The translations under genes were made by a program, and so were the position numbers. Below, in pieces: positions 43,742 to 51,929 of a stretch of DNA of 64,000 nt (its first letter is position 1; every line of letters starts with the position of its first letter). The notes under the pieces were generated by a model, which was not told the origin of the DNA, ran no database searches, and was given only the letters and a program-made list of their open reading frames with translations. This DNA is from Mycolicibacterium sp. YH-1 (GTDB lineage: Bacteria > Actinomycetota > Actinomycetes > Mycobacteriales > Mycobacteriaceae), in assembly GCF_022557175.1 (NCBI RefSeq), contig NZ_CP092915.1, positions 868,001 to 932,000 of the forward strand, in the 5' to 3' direction.

Positions 43742-44473
43742 TCAGTCCTCTTGGTCGATGACCCGCTGCGAGGTGACGGGTTGCGGTGCGGGGCGGCGCC
43801 CCGGCCGGCGGCCAGGGAATGGGATCCGATCAGCGATATTGCTCAGCGGGTTGACCACCTGGCTGAGCGTGACGACGGCATCGTGCAGCGCATCAATGGT
43901 GGGCGCAAGGGCCTCAAGGCCCGGTGCCAGTCGGTTCAAGGTGTCGGCGACATCGGCCAGCTGCTCCAGCGGTCCGTTGCGCGCCGTGAGCTTGTCGATC
44001 AGGCCGCCCTCGGCCAGCAGGCGATCCGCCAGACCGTCCTCGGCGAGCACCCGCTCGATGAGCCCCTCCTCGTCGAGCAGTTGATCGACGAGGCCGCCGG
44101 GCTCGATCGCGCGCATCAGCCCGCCGTCCTCCTGGGTGAGCCGGTCCAGCGCTCCGCCGGGTGCGGTCAGCTTGTCGACGACGCCTCCTGGCCGCAGTAG
44201 CCGGTCAAGTGGGCCGTCGGGCGCCAGCGCACGGCCAAGAGGCTGGTCGTCGTCGATCAGATGGGCGATGCGGTTGGCCCGCGCCACGGCGTCGTCGAGG
44301 CCCATCATCTTCGCGACCGAGCCCGGTCCGGCCGCGCCCGCACCGGGCTCGCCGAGCGTTGCCCTGGCCATGCCCAGTGCTCCGGTGGCCATGCCGATGC
44401 CGACGTCGGCGACCGCGAGCCCGACGCGCGCCGGGGCCATGGCCAGGTCCACCAGCGTTTTGCCGAGGTTCAT
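43742..44473 (-). CDS. Repeat-containing protein upstream of phoP (Rv0756c-like)
   Basis: A 243-residue protein. After an N-terminal amphipathic region it consists, at about 84-165, of eight or so 10-11-residue repeats of the form G-[GLP]-hydrophobic-x-D-[RKQ]-L-[LT]-x-x (for example GGVVDKLTAP, GGLVDQLLDEE, GLIERVLAED, GLADRLLAEG, GLIDKLTARN). A helical segment and a basic C-terminus with PGRRPGRRPAPQ follow. No signal peptide. It occupies the place of Rv0756c, divergent from phoP. Function unknown. Confidence 0.75.
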   Translation of the reverse strand: MNLGKTLVDLAMAPARVGLAVADVGIGMATGALGMARATLGEPGAGAAGPGSVAKMMGLDDAVARANRIAHLIDDDQPLGRALAPDGPLDRLLRPGGVVDKLTAPGGALDRLTQEDGGLMRAIEPGGLVDQLLDEEGLIERVLAEDGLADRLLAEGGLIDKLTARNGPLEQLADVADTLNRLAPGLEALAPTIDALHDAVVTLSQVVNPLSNIADRIPFPGRRPGRRPAPQPVTSQRVIDQED

Positions 44474-44495
44474 GACATCGAGTCTATGACCGGCG

Positions 44496-44502
44496 TCACA
44501 GT
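44496..44502 (+). promoter_or_regulatory. Possible extra PhoP half-site
   Basis: TCACAGT, a single copy of the PhoP heptamer, 45 bases upstream of the paired box. On its own it would bind weakly. Confidence 0.3.
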
Positions 44503-44540
44503 TCGCCAGGGTGAGGGGTGTCGTGGCAAGCTGAGAGAAT

Positions 44541-44558
44541 TCACAGGAAGCTCACAGC
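44541..44558 (+). promoter_or_regulatory. PhoP box upstream of phoP
   Basis: Direct repeat TCACAGG-AAGC-TCACAGC: two heptamers with a 4-base spacer, the exact layout known for PhoP dimers in M. tuberculosis. It lies 45 bases before the phoP start, which indicates autoregulation, and could also affect the divergent repeat-protein gene. Confidence 0.8.
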
Positions 44559-44602
44559 GCCTGCGCAGTTCCTATCGCAGCTAAAGGGTGGAGATTGATC
44601 GC

Positions 44603-45322
44603 ATGGCCATGCCAGCAATTACCGAGAATGTTCCAGAGGCGCGGGTGCTCGTTGTCGACGACGAGACCAACATCGTCGAACTGCTCTCTGTGAGCCTGAA
44701 GTTCCAGGGCTTCGAGGTGCACACCGCGTGCAGCGGACCCGCAGCCCTCGACAAGGCACGCGAAGTGCGACCGGATGCCGTGATCCTCGACGTGATGATG
44801 CCGGGGATGGACGGGTTCGGCGTGCTGCGCAGGCTGCGAGCCGATGGCATCGACTCCCCGGCACTGTTCCTGACCGCGCGGGACACCCTGCAGGACAAGA
44901 TCGCGGGACTGACGCTCGGCGGCGACGACTACGTGACCAAGCCATTCAGCCTCGAGGAGGTGGTGGCGCGCCTTCGTGTGATCCTGCGGCGGACGGGACG
45001 CGGTGTCGAGGAGACCCGCAGCGCCCGACTCTCGTTCGCCGACATCGAACTCGACGAGGACACCCACGAGGTGTGGAAGGCCGGTGAGCCGGTCTCGCTG
45101 TCGCCGACCGAGTTCACCCTGCTGCGCTACTTCATCATCAACGCAGGCACCGTGCTGTCGAAGCCGAAGATCCTCGACCACGTCTGGCGCTACGACTTCG
45201 GTGGCGACGTCAACGTCGTCGAGTCCTACGTGTCCTACCTGCGACGCAAGGTTGACACCGGCGAGAAGCGGCTACTGCACACGTTGCGCGGCGTCGGCTA
45301 CGTGCTGCGCGAGCCGCGGTAG
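44603..45322 (+). CDS. phoP: Response regulator PhoP
   Basis: A 239-residue OmpR-family regulator nearly identical by eye to M. tuberculosis PhoP. It has a receiver domain with the acidic pocket VVDDE, phosphoacceptor D63 (VILDVMMPG) and K113 (VTKPFS), and a winged-helix DNA-binding domain ending in LLHTLRGVGYVLREPR. It controls lipid, secretion and pH-response genes in pathogens. The ATG at 44603 has GGTGGAG about 10 bases upstream; a GTG at 44588 lies within that site. It is followed 18 bases later by phoR. Confidence 0.96.
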   Translation: MAMPAITENVPEARVLVVDDETNIVELLSVSLKFQGFEVHTACSGPAALDKAREVRPDAVILDVMMPGMDGFGVLRRLRADGIDSPALFLTARDTLQDKIAGLTLGGDDYVTKPFSLEEVVARLRVILRRTGRGVEETRSARLSFADIELDEDTHEVWKAGEPVSLSPTEFTLLRYFIINAGTVLSKPKILDHVWRYDFGGDVNVVESYVSYLRRKVDTGEKRLLHTLRGVGYVLREPR

Positions 45323-45340
45323 CGCGCCCTGATCGAGGGA

Positions 45341-46774
45341 ATGGCGACACTGCGCGGGCGAGGGATTCCACTCCGGGTCGGGCTGGTGGCCGCGACCCTG
45401 GTTCTGGTCGCCTGCGGACTGTTGGCCTCAGGTGTTGCCGTCACGTCGATCATGCGACACAGCCTGATCAGTCGCGTCGACCAGTCCTTGCTCGACGCAT
45501 CCCGTGGCTGGGCGCAGGCGCCCCGGCGCGCCCCGGCTGCCCCCATCGAGGGCCCGAACCCGGCACGGCCACCATCGGACTTCTACGTGCGGGGGATAGA
45601 TCCCGAGGGAGACAGCTGGATTGCGGTCAACGACCGCGATGCCGAACCCGTGCTGCCCGACGACAACGACGTCGGGCCGGTGCCCGTGACGGTGGGCTCG
45701 GTCAACCACTCGGGGGTGGAGTGGCGGGCGATGACCGTGCGCGGCATACGCGGCGAACTCACCACGGTGGCCATCGACCTGTCCGAGGTGCAGTCCACGA
45801 TGCGCGCGCTGACCTGGTCGCAGGTCGGCATCGGTGTCGCGGTGCTGCTGGTGATCGGCATCGCCGGTTTCGCCGTGGTGCACCGCAGCCTGCGACCGCT
45901 CGTCGAGGTGGAGCAGACCGCGGCCGCGATCGCGAACGGTGAACTCGACCGACGCATCCCACAGCGCGACCCCCGCACCGAGGTGGGCCGATTGTCATTG
46001 GCGCTCAACGGCATGCTCGCTCAGATCCAGCACGCGGTCGCGGCATCGGAGCTGTCGGCCGAACAGGCACGCACCTCCGAGGACCGGATGCGTCGGTTCA
46101 TCACCGACGCCAGCCACGAGCTGCGCACCCCCTTGACCACCATTCGCGGGTTCGCCGAGCTGTACCGCCAGGGCGCCGCCCGTGACATCGAACTGCTGAT
46201 GAACCGCATCGAGAGTGAGGCTCAGCGGATGGGCCTACTCGTCGAGGATCTGCTGCTGTTGGCCCGGCTCGACGCGCAGCGACCGTTGGAGCGTCGCCGG
46301 GTGGACCTGCTGTCCCTGGCCAGCGACGCGGTGCACGATGCACGGTCGGTGGCACCCAAACGGGATATCGCGATGGAGGTCTTCGACGGCCCTGGCACAC
46401 CCGAGGTGCTCGGTGACGAGGCCAGACTGCGCCAGGTTCTGGGCAACCTCGTGGCCAACGCCCTGCAGCACACGCCGGAGACGGCGCGGGTCGCGATTCG
46501 GGTGGGCACCGACGGGGACGCCGCCGTGCTGGAGGTGTGCGACGAGGGCCCCGGCATGAGCCGCGAGGATGCGCATCGAGTGTTCGAGCGGTTCTACCGG
46601 ACCGACTCATCGCGGGCGCGCACCAGCGGCGGCACAGGTCTTGGGCTCTCGATCGTCGACTCGCTCGTCTACGCGCACGGTGGCCGGGTCAGCGTCATCA
46701 CCGCGCCCGGCGAGGGCTGTCGGTTCAGGGTCAGCCTGCCGCGCATCGCCGAGGTGGCAGTGCCGGTCGGTTGA
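45341..46774 (+). CDS. phoR: Sensor histidine kinase PhoR
   Basis: A 477-residue membrane kinase. Transmembrane helices at about 12-38 and 161-182 flank an extracytoplasmic sensor. HAMP follows, then the phosphoacceptor H259 (DASHELRTPL), the N-box (NLVANALQHTP), G1 (CDEGPGM), F-box and G2 (GGTGLGLSIV). It phosphorylates PhoP. The sensor contains a Pro-rich stretch (APAAPIEGPNPARPP). The stop lies 3 bases from the convergent HIT gene. Confidence 0.95.
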   Translation: MATLRGRGIPLRVGLVAATLVLVACGLLASGVAVTSIMRHSLISRVDQSLLDASRGWAQAPRRAPAAPIEGPNPARPPSDFYVRGIDPEGDSWIAVNDRDAEPVLPDDNDVGPVPVTVGSVNHSGVEWRAMTVRGIRGELTTVAIDLSEVQSTMRALTWSQVGIGVAVLLVIGIAGFAVVHRSLRPLVEVEQTAAAIANGELDRRIPQRDPRTEVGRLSLALNGMLAQIQHAVAASELSAEQARTSEDRMRRFITDASHELRTPLTTIRGFAELYRQGAARDIELLMNRIESEAQRMGLLVEDLLLLARLDAQRPLERRRVDLLSLASDAVHDARSVAPKRDIAMEVFDGPGTPEVLGDEARLRQVLGNLVANALQHTPETARVAIRVGTDGDAAVLEVCDEGPGMSREDAHRVFERFYRTDSSRARTSGGTGLGLSIVDSLVYAHGGRVSVITAPGEGCRFRVSLPRIAEVAVPVG

Positions 46775-46777
46775 ACG

Positions 46778-47182
46778 TCAATCCAGTTCGGCCAGAGCGG
46801 CTTTGATCTTGGCCTGTGCCTCGTCCAGGGATTCCGGCGACGGGTTGCGGTCGACGTTCGCGAAGCCGAAGTCGGACAGGTTGCGAGCGGGGAACACGTG
46901 GACGTGCAGGTGTGGCACCTCGAGGCCGGCGATGATCACACCGGACCGCTCCGTTCCGAAGGCCTTGCAGACGGCCTTTCCGATTCGTTGCGCCACGCTC
47001 ATCACATGCTGGAACGCCGCAGGATCGACGTCCTGCCAATTGTCGATCTCGGCCCGCGGCACGACCAGCGTGTGGCCCTGTGTCATCGGCTCGATGGTCA
47101 GGAACGCCACCACGTCGTCGTCCTCGTAGACGAAGCGGCCGGGCAGATCCCCGTTGATGATCATGGTGAATACGGACGCCAT
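46778..47182 (-). CDS. HIT-family protein (Rv0759c-like)
   Basis: A 134-residue histidine-triad nucleotide-binding protein with the active HxHxH motif in [10 protein letters not shown] and the N-terminal nucleotide pocket ([20 protein letters not shown]). HIT proteins hydrolyse nucleotide conjugates such as AMP-lysine or dinucleoside polyphosphates. It matches the gene that follows phoR in M. tuberculosis. The start is the Met before ASVFTM. Confidence 0.88.
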   Translation of the reverse strand: MASVFTMIINGDLPGRFVYEDDDVVAFLTIEPMTQGHTLVVPRAEIDNWQDVDPAAFQHVMSVAQRIGKAVCKAFGTERSGVIIAGLEVPHLHVHVFPARNLSDFGFANVDRNPSPESLDEAQAKIKAALAELD

Positions 47183-47316
47183 GACCCGAGCATGCCAGAC
47201 CGTCACACCGTCGTTCAGAACAGTGGTCGCCCTGACGTTGCTGAACCGATTTGGCACTGGTCACGTCCGGCCGTATCCTGGTTGGATTCCTCGCACTCAC
47301 CGGAGAAGGGAGCCGT

Positions 47317-48336
47317 GTGACGACTCCCATCGCTCTCCCTCGAGACGCGGAATCGTTCCGCCCGGAGACCATCGACGCTCAGGTGGCCGCCGTGGCCGCC
47401 AGTCTCAGGGCCCGGATATCCGAGCGCCTCGCGGATATCCCGCTCCCAGTTGATGATCCATCGACGATCGTCGATGCCCTGTCGGGCGGGAAGCACCTGC
47501 GCGGGCGGACTGTGTTCCTGATTGCTCACGCGTTCGGTGCGCCTGATCTGAGATTCGCCACCGACGCCGCCGTCGCTCTTGAGTTGCTGCACACCGCCTC
47601 GCTCGTTCACGACGACATCATCGACGGATCTCGATTCCGCCGCGGGCAGCCATCACTGCACTCCGCCGCGGACGAGGCCACCGCGATCCTCATCGCGGAT
47701 CTGCTCATCGCCATGTCGTTCGAGACCGCGGCACTCCTCGGAGAGCGTGCCGTGACTCCGCTCGCCCGCGCCTTCGGGCAGCTCTGCAGGGGGCAGCTGC
47801 TGGAACCGGCGCTTGTGTGGAGCGACGAGGCCCGGCCCGCGATCGAGGACTACGCGACGCTCAAGACCGGCGCGCTCTTCGGAGCGGCCTTCGAACTCGG
47901 CACCATGGCTGCCTCCTGCGACACGGCGTTCCAGGACCGCATGTGCAAGGCGGGCGAACGGCTCGGTCTCGCATTTCAGCTCTCCGACGACCTTCTTGAT
48001 GTCAGAGACGACGCGCTGAACCTCGGCAAGGATCGCGGCGCCGATCTCCGCAACGGAGTTCCCACGCTTCCTCTCTGGAGCGCTTATCGCCGTCTCGTCG
48101 ATCGCGGTGAGACCCGTTCGGCCGCAGACCCATCGCTGCGCGACGCTCTGACCGAAGAAGCGGGTTCGGATCGCACACTTCATTCCACGACGGAGCGGAT
48201 CCGCGCTCTGGTCGAGGAGTCGCGGGCGTTGCTGCCCCCGGCGACGCAGTCCGAGGCACTCGACCTCACCGTGCGCACAGTCCTGGGCAGTCTCGAACAG
48301 TTCTCGAGCACGGATCCCGAGCCCGAGGTTCCGTGA
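47317..48336 (+). CDS. Polyprenyl diphosphate synthase family protein
   Basis: A 339-residue trans-isoprenyl diphosphate synthase. GGKHLRG (57-63) binds isopentenyl diphosphate, the first aspartate-rich motif is DDIID (99-103) and the second DDLLD (224-228), so the active site is intact. Family members build C10-C50 chains for quinones or carotenoids. The GTG at 47317 has GGAGAAGGGAG just upstream. Its stop overlaps the LacI-type regulator start (GTGA), an unexpected partner. Leucine CTC codons are frequent. No quinone or carotenoid gene is nearby. Confidence 0.82.
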   Translation: MTTPIALPRDAESFRPETIDAQVAAVAASLRARISERLADIPLPVDDPSTIVDALSGGKHLRGRTVFLIAHAFGAPDLRFATDAAVALELLHTASLVHDDIIDGSRFRRGQPSLHSAADEATAILIADLLIAMSFETAALLGERAVTPLARAFGQLCRGQLLEPALVWSDEARPAIEDYATLKTGALFGAAFELGTMAASCDTAFQDRMCKAGERLGLAFQLSDDLLDVRDDALNLGKDRGADLRNGVPTLPLWSAYRRLVDRGETRSAADPSLRDALTEEAGSDRTLHSTTERIRALVEESRALLPPATQSEALDLTVRTVLGSLEQFSSTDPEPEVP

Positions 48337-49349
48337 GATCCCGCCGCATCACCATCAAGGACGTCGCGCATGAAGCCGGCGTCTCCATCGCCACGGCGTC
48401 GGAGTCGCTGAACGGCAAGGGGCGCGTCGCTCCCGCTACCCGTCAGAACGTGATCGACGTCGCGAATCGCCTGGGGTACACGGCGAACCGGATCGCCAAG
48501 AATTTGAACGCAGGCAGGACCGGCTCGCTCGTGCTGACAGTCTCCCCGATGGCGGTGCAGTCCTCGTCCGCAGATCTGCAGCCCGAGTGGGACATCGAAT
48601 ACTATTTCCGGGTCCTGAACGGGGCGACCGCCGAAGCCTTCCAGCGCGGGTTCCTTGTCTCGATGCTCCCCTCCCACTCATCCTCACAGGCGTTCCTCTC
48701 TGCGGCCGACGGCCTCATCGTCGTTGACCCGAGCGATGACGATCCGCTGCTCGCCGAAGCCGCGCACGCCGGCTTGGCCTGCGTCACCATCGGCCGGAAC
48801 TCCGGCGAGTTCAGCTGGGTGGACAACGACTTCTCCACGGGCACGACGACGGCTCTCGCTCATCTCAATGCGGTCCGCAGTTCGCGAACGGCGCTGTTTC
48901 TGAGCGAGACCAGTTCCTCCTATGTGCGCGACGAACTCTCCGCGTATCTCGATTGGTGCTCGACAGTCTCGCTTGAGCCCATCATCATCCGCTCGCCCGG
49001 TCCGCGTGTGGATGAGGCCGAGCCCGTGATCCGGGCCGCGCTCGCATCGCCCGACCGCCGTTTCGATGCCGTGCTCGCCACTCTCGACACCCTTGCCTTC
49101 GCCGCTGAGCGAGGTGCGCACCTGCTGGGGATGGCCGTCCCCGAGGACCTTCAGGTGGTCAGTCTCACGGATAGCCGCTACCTCGACTACGGCCTTCAGA
49201 AACCGATCACCGCGCTCGATCTGCACCCGGTACGGCTGGGCCAGGTCGCGGTTGATCTACTTCTCTCCGCGCTGGACGGTGAGGCCGGTCGGCGACGCGA
49301 ACTCGTGAACGCATCGCTGACCGTGCGGGAGTCGACGCTCGCGGACTGA
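48333..49349 (+). CDS. LacI-family regulator
   Basis: A 338-residue repressor: LacI headpiece (ITIKDVAHEAGVSIATASESL), hinge (RIAKNLNAGRTG) and a periplasmic-binding-protein-like effector domain that ends in LTVRESTLAD. It overlaps the polyprenyl synthetase gene by 4 bases. Its likely operators are four CGAAACG-centred sites in the promoters of the permease, the amidase and the ureohydrolase (50936-51004 and 53009-53070), because LacI proteins bind palindromes with a central CG step. None was seen before its own operon. Confidence 0.85.
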   Translation: MRSRRITIKDVAHEAGVSIATASESLNGKGRVAPATRQNVIDVANRLGYTANRIAKNLNAGRTGSLVLTVSPMAVQSSSADLQPEWDIEYYFRVLNGATAEAFQRGFLVSMLPSHSSSQAFLSAADGLIVVDPSDDDPLLAEAAHAGLACVTIGRNSGEFSWVDNDFSTGTTTALAHLNAVRSSRTALFLSETSSSYVRDELSAYLDWCSTVSLEPIIIRSPGPRVDEAEPVIRAALASPDRRFDAVLATLDTLAFAAERGAHLLGMAVPEDLQVVSLTDSRYLDYGLQKPITALDLHPVRLGQVAVDLLLSALDGEAGRRRELVNASLTVRESTLAD

Positions 49350-49363
49350 CGTGTCATCCGTCC

Positions 49364-50881
49364 TCACACGGTCTCCGAGGTGGTGAGGCGGTCTCCCAGG
49401 CTGTCGCGACGAGGCTCGTGCTCCGTATCGTCGTCAGCCGACTCGTCACGCTCGAAGATCACGATCGTGCGCCCCGTGGAAGCCGCGTGCAGTCTCCTTC
49501 GATGCACCCACGCCTCCACCACGACGCCGAGCAGGCCGACGGTGACGGCTCCGATGATCGTCGACCAGTCGCTGGCCCAGCCACCGCCGGTCTCCCGCGG
49601 CCACGCGACGTTGACGATCTGGAATACGAGCCACACCAGCGCAATCCACCCTGTCGCGCGCCCTGCGCGTCCCAGGAAGAGGCCGGGCTCGTCTTTCCAC
49701 TGCCCGCGAACGCGCGCGATGGCCAAGCCGAGGATCGGAAAGAGGAAGGAGATGAAGAAGCCCACTGAGGAGAAGGAGATCAGGGCCATCTGAATGCCCT
49801 CGCTCTGAAACGGGATGAAGAGCAGCACCGCGATGATCGCTGTGACGATGACCGCCCGCCGTGGCAGCCCCGTCTCTCCGGAAAGGCGCGTGAGGAGACG
49901 CGCGAATGGCAGCTCTCCGTTTCGTGCGGTGGCCCAGACGATTCGGGAGACCGTGATCTGAATGGTCATGAGACTCGCGGCGAAGGCGATGACGAAGAGG
50001 GCGAGGACGCCGCGGAACACCGGTTCAGGAAGCGCGGCAGCCATGATGGCAACGGCCGGATCGGCAGCGTTGTCGGGGTTTTGCAGGAAGGCCTCGTTCG
50101 GCACCGCGAGGGTGAACGCGAGCGTGCTGAGCAAGACGATGCTCATGATGGCGAAGAACGAGATCACCATCGCGCGGGGCACGGCCCGCTTCGGTCGCTT
50201 GACCTCCTCGGCGATCGAACTCGCGCTCTCGAAGCCGATCGCGAAGTAGCTCGAGAACGCGATGGCCATCACGAGCGGGGCAGAGAAGAGCACCCCTTGG
50301 TAGTCGACGAGTGCGGCCGGTGACAGGTAGTCGAGATCCTGATGGCGCTCGAACACGAGCAGCCAGATGGCAACTCCGACCGACCCCACCCCCTCGGCGA
50401 CGATCACTGCGACCATGAGGATCTTGATGAAGACCCGTCCGGCGAGATTCACCAGCGTGCTGAACGCGAGGAGGGCGACCGCCAACCACGTGACAAGGCC
50501 GTGATCGGCGCCCGAGACATCGAAGATGGGCGGGAGCAGCACGGCCCCGGCGTACGCGACCGCGGGAAGTGTGATCAGGAGTGTCCAGATGTAGGTCCAC
50601 GAGGCGAACCAGCCGTACCGAGATCCCAGGAGGCGACGCGACCACTGATAGATACCGCCCGAATCCGCCCACTTCGAAGCCAGCACGCCCAATGTGAGCA
50701 CCACGACGAACTGCCCCGCGTAGAGGATGAGGCCGCCCCAGATGAACGCCGGCCCCGAGGTGGCCAGTCCGACACCGAGAACGCTGTACAGCGCAACGAT
50801 CGGTGAGACGAACGCGAACGCGACGGATAGCGCGGAAAACGTGGTGAACTCTCGCTTCATCACCATCGGCGTCTCGGCCAT
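49364..50881 (-). CDS. APC-superfamily amino acid/amine permease
   Basis: A 505-residue membrane protein of about 12 helices with the APC pattern (FTTFSALSVAFAFVSPIVALYSVLG; GFESASSIAEEVKRPKRAVPRAM). It is related to, but clearly distinct from, the permease at 32508-34022. The ATG before AETPMVMKREF is used; the upstream in-frame sequence is intergenic. It is divergent from the amidase gene across a region holding two LacI-type operators, so it probably imports the island's substrate. Confidence 0.85.
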   Translation of the reverse strand: MAETPMVMKREFTTFSALSVAFAFVSPIVALYSVLGVGLATSGPAFIWGGLILYAGQFVVVLTLGVLASKWADSGGIYQWSRRLLGSRYGWFASWTYIWTLLITLPAVAYAGAVLLPPIFDVSGADHGLVTWLAVALLAFSTLVNLAGRVFIKILMVAVIVAEGVGSVGVAIWLLVFERHQDLDYLSPAALVDYQGVLFSAPLVMAIAFSSYFAIGFESASSIAEEVKRPKRAVPRAMVISFFAIMSIVLLSTLAFTLAVPNEAFLQNPDNAADPAVAIMAAALPEPVFRGVLALFVIAFAASLMTIQITVSRIVWATARNGELPFARLLTRLSGETGLPRRAVIVTAIIAVLLFIPFQSEGIQMALISFSSVGFFISFLFPILGLAIARVRGQWKDEPGLFLGRAGRATGWIALVWLVFQIVNVAWPRETGGGWASDWSTIIGAVTVGLLGVVVEAWVHRRRLHAASTGRTIVIFERDESADDDTEHEPRRDSLGDRLTTSETV

Positions 50882-50935
50882 TGGACTCCCTTGATTCACT
50901 CGGTGAGGGCATGTAACCGCGCTCACACTACGTAA

Positions 50936-50951
50936 GCCGAAACGTTTTAAC
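50936..50951. promoter_or_regulatory. LacI-type operator, copy 1
   Basis: GCCGAAACGTTTTAAC, 55 bases before the permease start on the complementary side. The core CGAAACG is shared with the three other sites. Confidence 0.6.
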
Positions 50952-50988
50952 AACCCTCCTGAAGTACCCGGTGGAGGTACTATTGGGG

Positions 50989-51004
50989 ATCGAAACGATT
51001 TAAC
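50989..51004. promoter_or_regulatory. LacI-type operator, copy 2
   Basis: ATCGAAACGATTTAAC, 45 bases before the amidase ATG and 53 bases (about five helical turns) from copy 1, so bound dimers would face the same side. Confidence 0.6.
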
Positions 51005-51049
51005 TCGGGTCTCACGCTCACCTCGTGACCCAGGGAAACCGGGAGTAAC

Positions 51050-51832
51050 ATGACACCGCCGACCACTCTGCGCCTCACGGTGGTTCAGGACGCGCCCCGG
51101 CCCCGGGACCTCGAGCGCAACATTTCCCACGTCGGAGACCGTCTGGCCGCGACGAGCGGAGTCGACCTGATCGTCTTCCCCGAACTCTTCCTCTCGGGGT
51201 ACCAGACGACGGCTCTCGACGAGATCGCGCTATCACCCGACGATCCCCGCATCGCGGCACTGGCGGACCGCTGTCGTGCCGCGGGCACAGCCCTCCTGGC
51301 GGGCTTCGTCGAACCCGGCCCCGGTGGCTATTTCGACGCGTATCTCGCGATCGACCGAGACGGCACCATCGGGAAACCCATACGCAAGACGCACCTGTTC
51401 GGGACCGAGCGCGAGGCATTCCTGCGCGGCGATGTGCTCGAACCGGTCACCCTCTGCGACACTAGGATTGGCGTTCTGAACTGCTTCGAGCTCGAGTTTC
51501 CCGAGGTGTCCCGCACGCTCGTGCTCCGCGGGGCGGCGCTTCTCGTCGCGGGGTCGGCCAACATGCATCCCTATGAGCGTGATCATGTCATCGCCAGCAG
51601 CGCTCGCGCTCTGGAGAATCGCGTCCCGGTGGCTTACGCGAACAGGGTCGGTAACGAGTCGGGACACCACTTCTGCGGATCGAGCCGGATCGTCGACCGG
51701 GACGGCTCGGTGCTCGCCGCGCTTGACTCCGTTGAGACCGGCAGCGCGACTGCGGATGTGCAGTTCGGTGTGCGCAGTGCGGGGGCGATCGACATGATCG
51801 CTCAGCGCCGCCCCGAACTCTACGAATCGTAG
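51050..51832 (+). CDS. Nitrilase-superfamily carbon-nitrogen hydrolase
   Basis: A 260-residue amidase with the complete triad E45 (FPELF), K113 (RKTHLF) and C145 (LNCFELEFPE). The family cleaves amide or carbamoyl C-N bonds; 4-guanidinobutyramide hydrolase and N-carbamoylputrescine amidase are members with related partners. Next to an APC permease and an agmatinase-family ureohydrolase it may hydrolyse an amide derived from arginine or agmatine. Substrate inferred, not shown. Confidence 0.85.
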   Translation: MTPPTTLRLTVVQDAPRPRDLERNISHVGDRLAATSGVDLIVFPELFLSGYQTTALDEIALSPDDPRIAALADRCRAAGTALLAGFVEPGPGGYFDAYLAIDRDGTIGKPIRKTHLFGTEREAFLRGDVLEPVTLCDTRIGVLNCFELEFPEVSRTLVLRGAALLVAGSANMHPYERDHVIASSARALENRVPVAYANRVGNESGHHFCGSSRIVDRDGSVLAALDSVETGSATADVQFGVRSAGAIDMIAQRRPELYES

Positions 51833-51882
51833 GAGCAGTCCGCGCAGGGGAGTGCCGATCGGCTCGCTGCGCACAGACGTGT

Positions 51883-51913
51883 GCGGGCCCGGACCTGTTC
51901 GGCCCGGGCCCGC
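51883..51913. terminator. Bidirectional terminator hairpin
   Basis: Perfect 10-base stem GCGGGCCCGG / CCGGGCCCGC with an 11-base loop, midway between the convergent amidase and ureohydrolase genes. The long GC stem without a T-run is typical of mycobacterial and actinobacterial terminators. Confidence 0.7.
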
Positions 51914-51929
51914 CCATGTTGACTTCGAG

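Noticed and set aside
47415..47442. Inverted GGATATCC repeats
   Set aside because: They fall inside the polyprenyl synthetase coding region and match ordinary codons (GAG/GCG-GATATCC), so they are likely coincidental.
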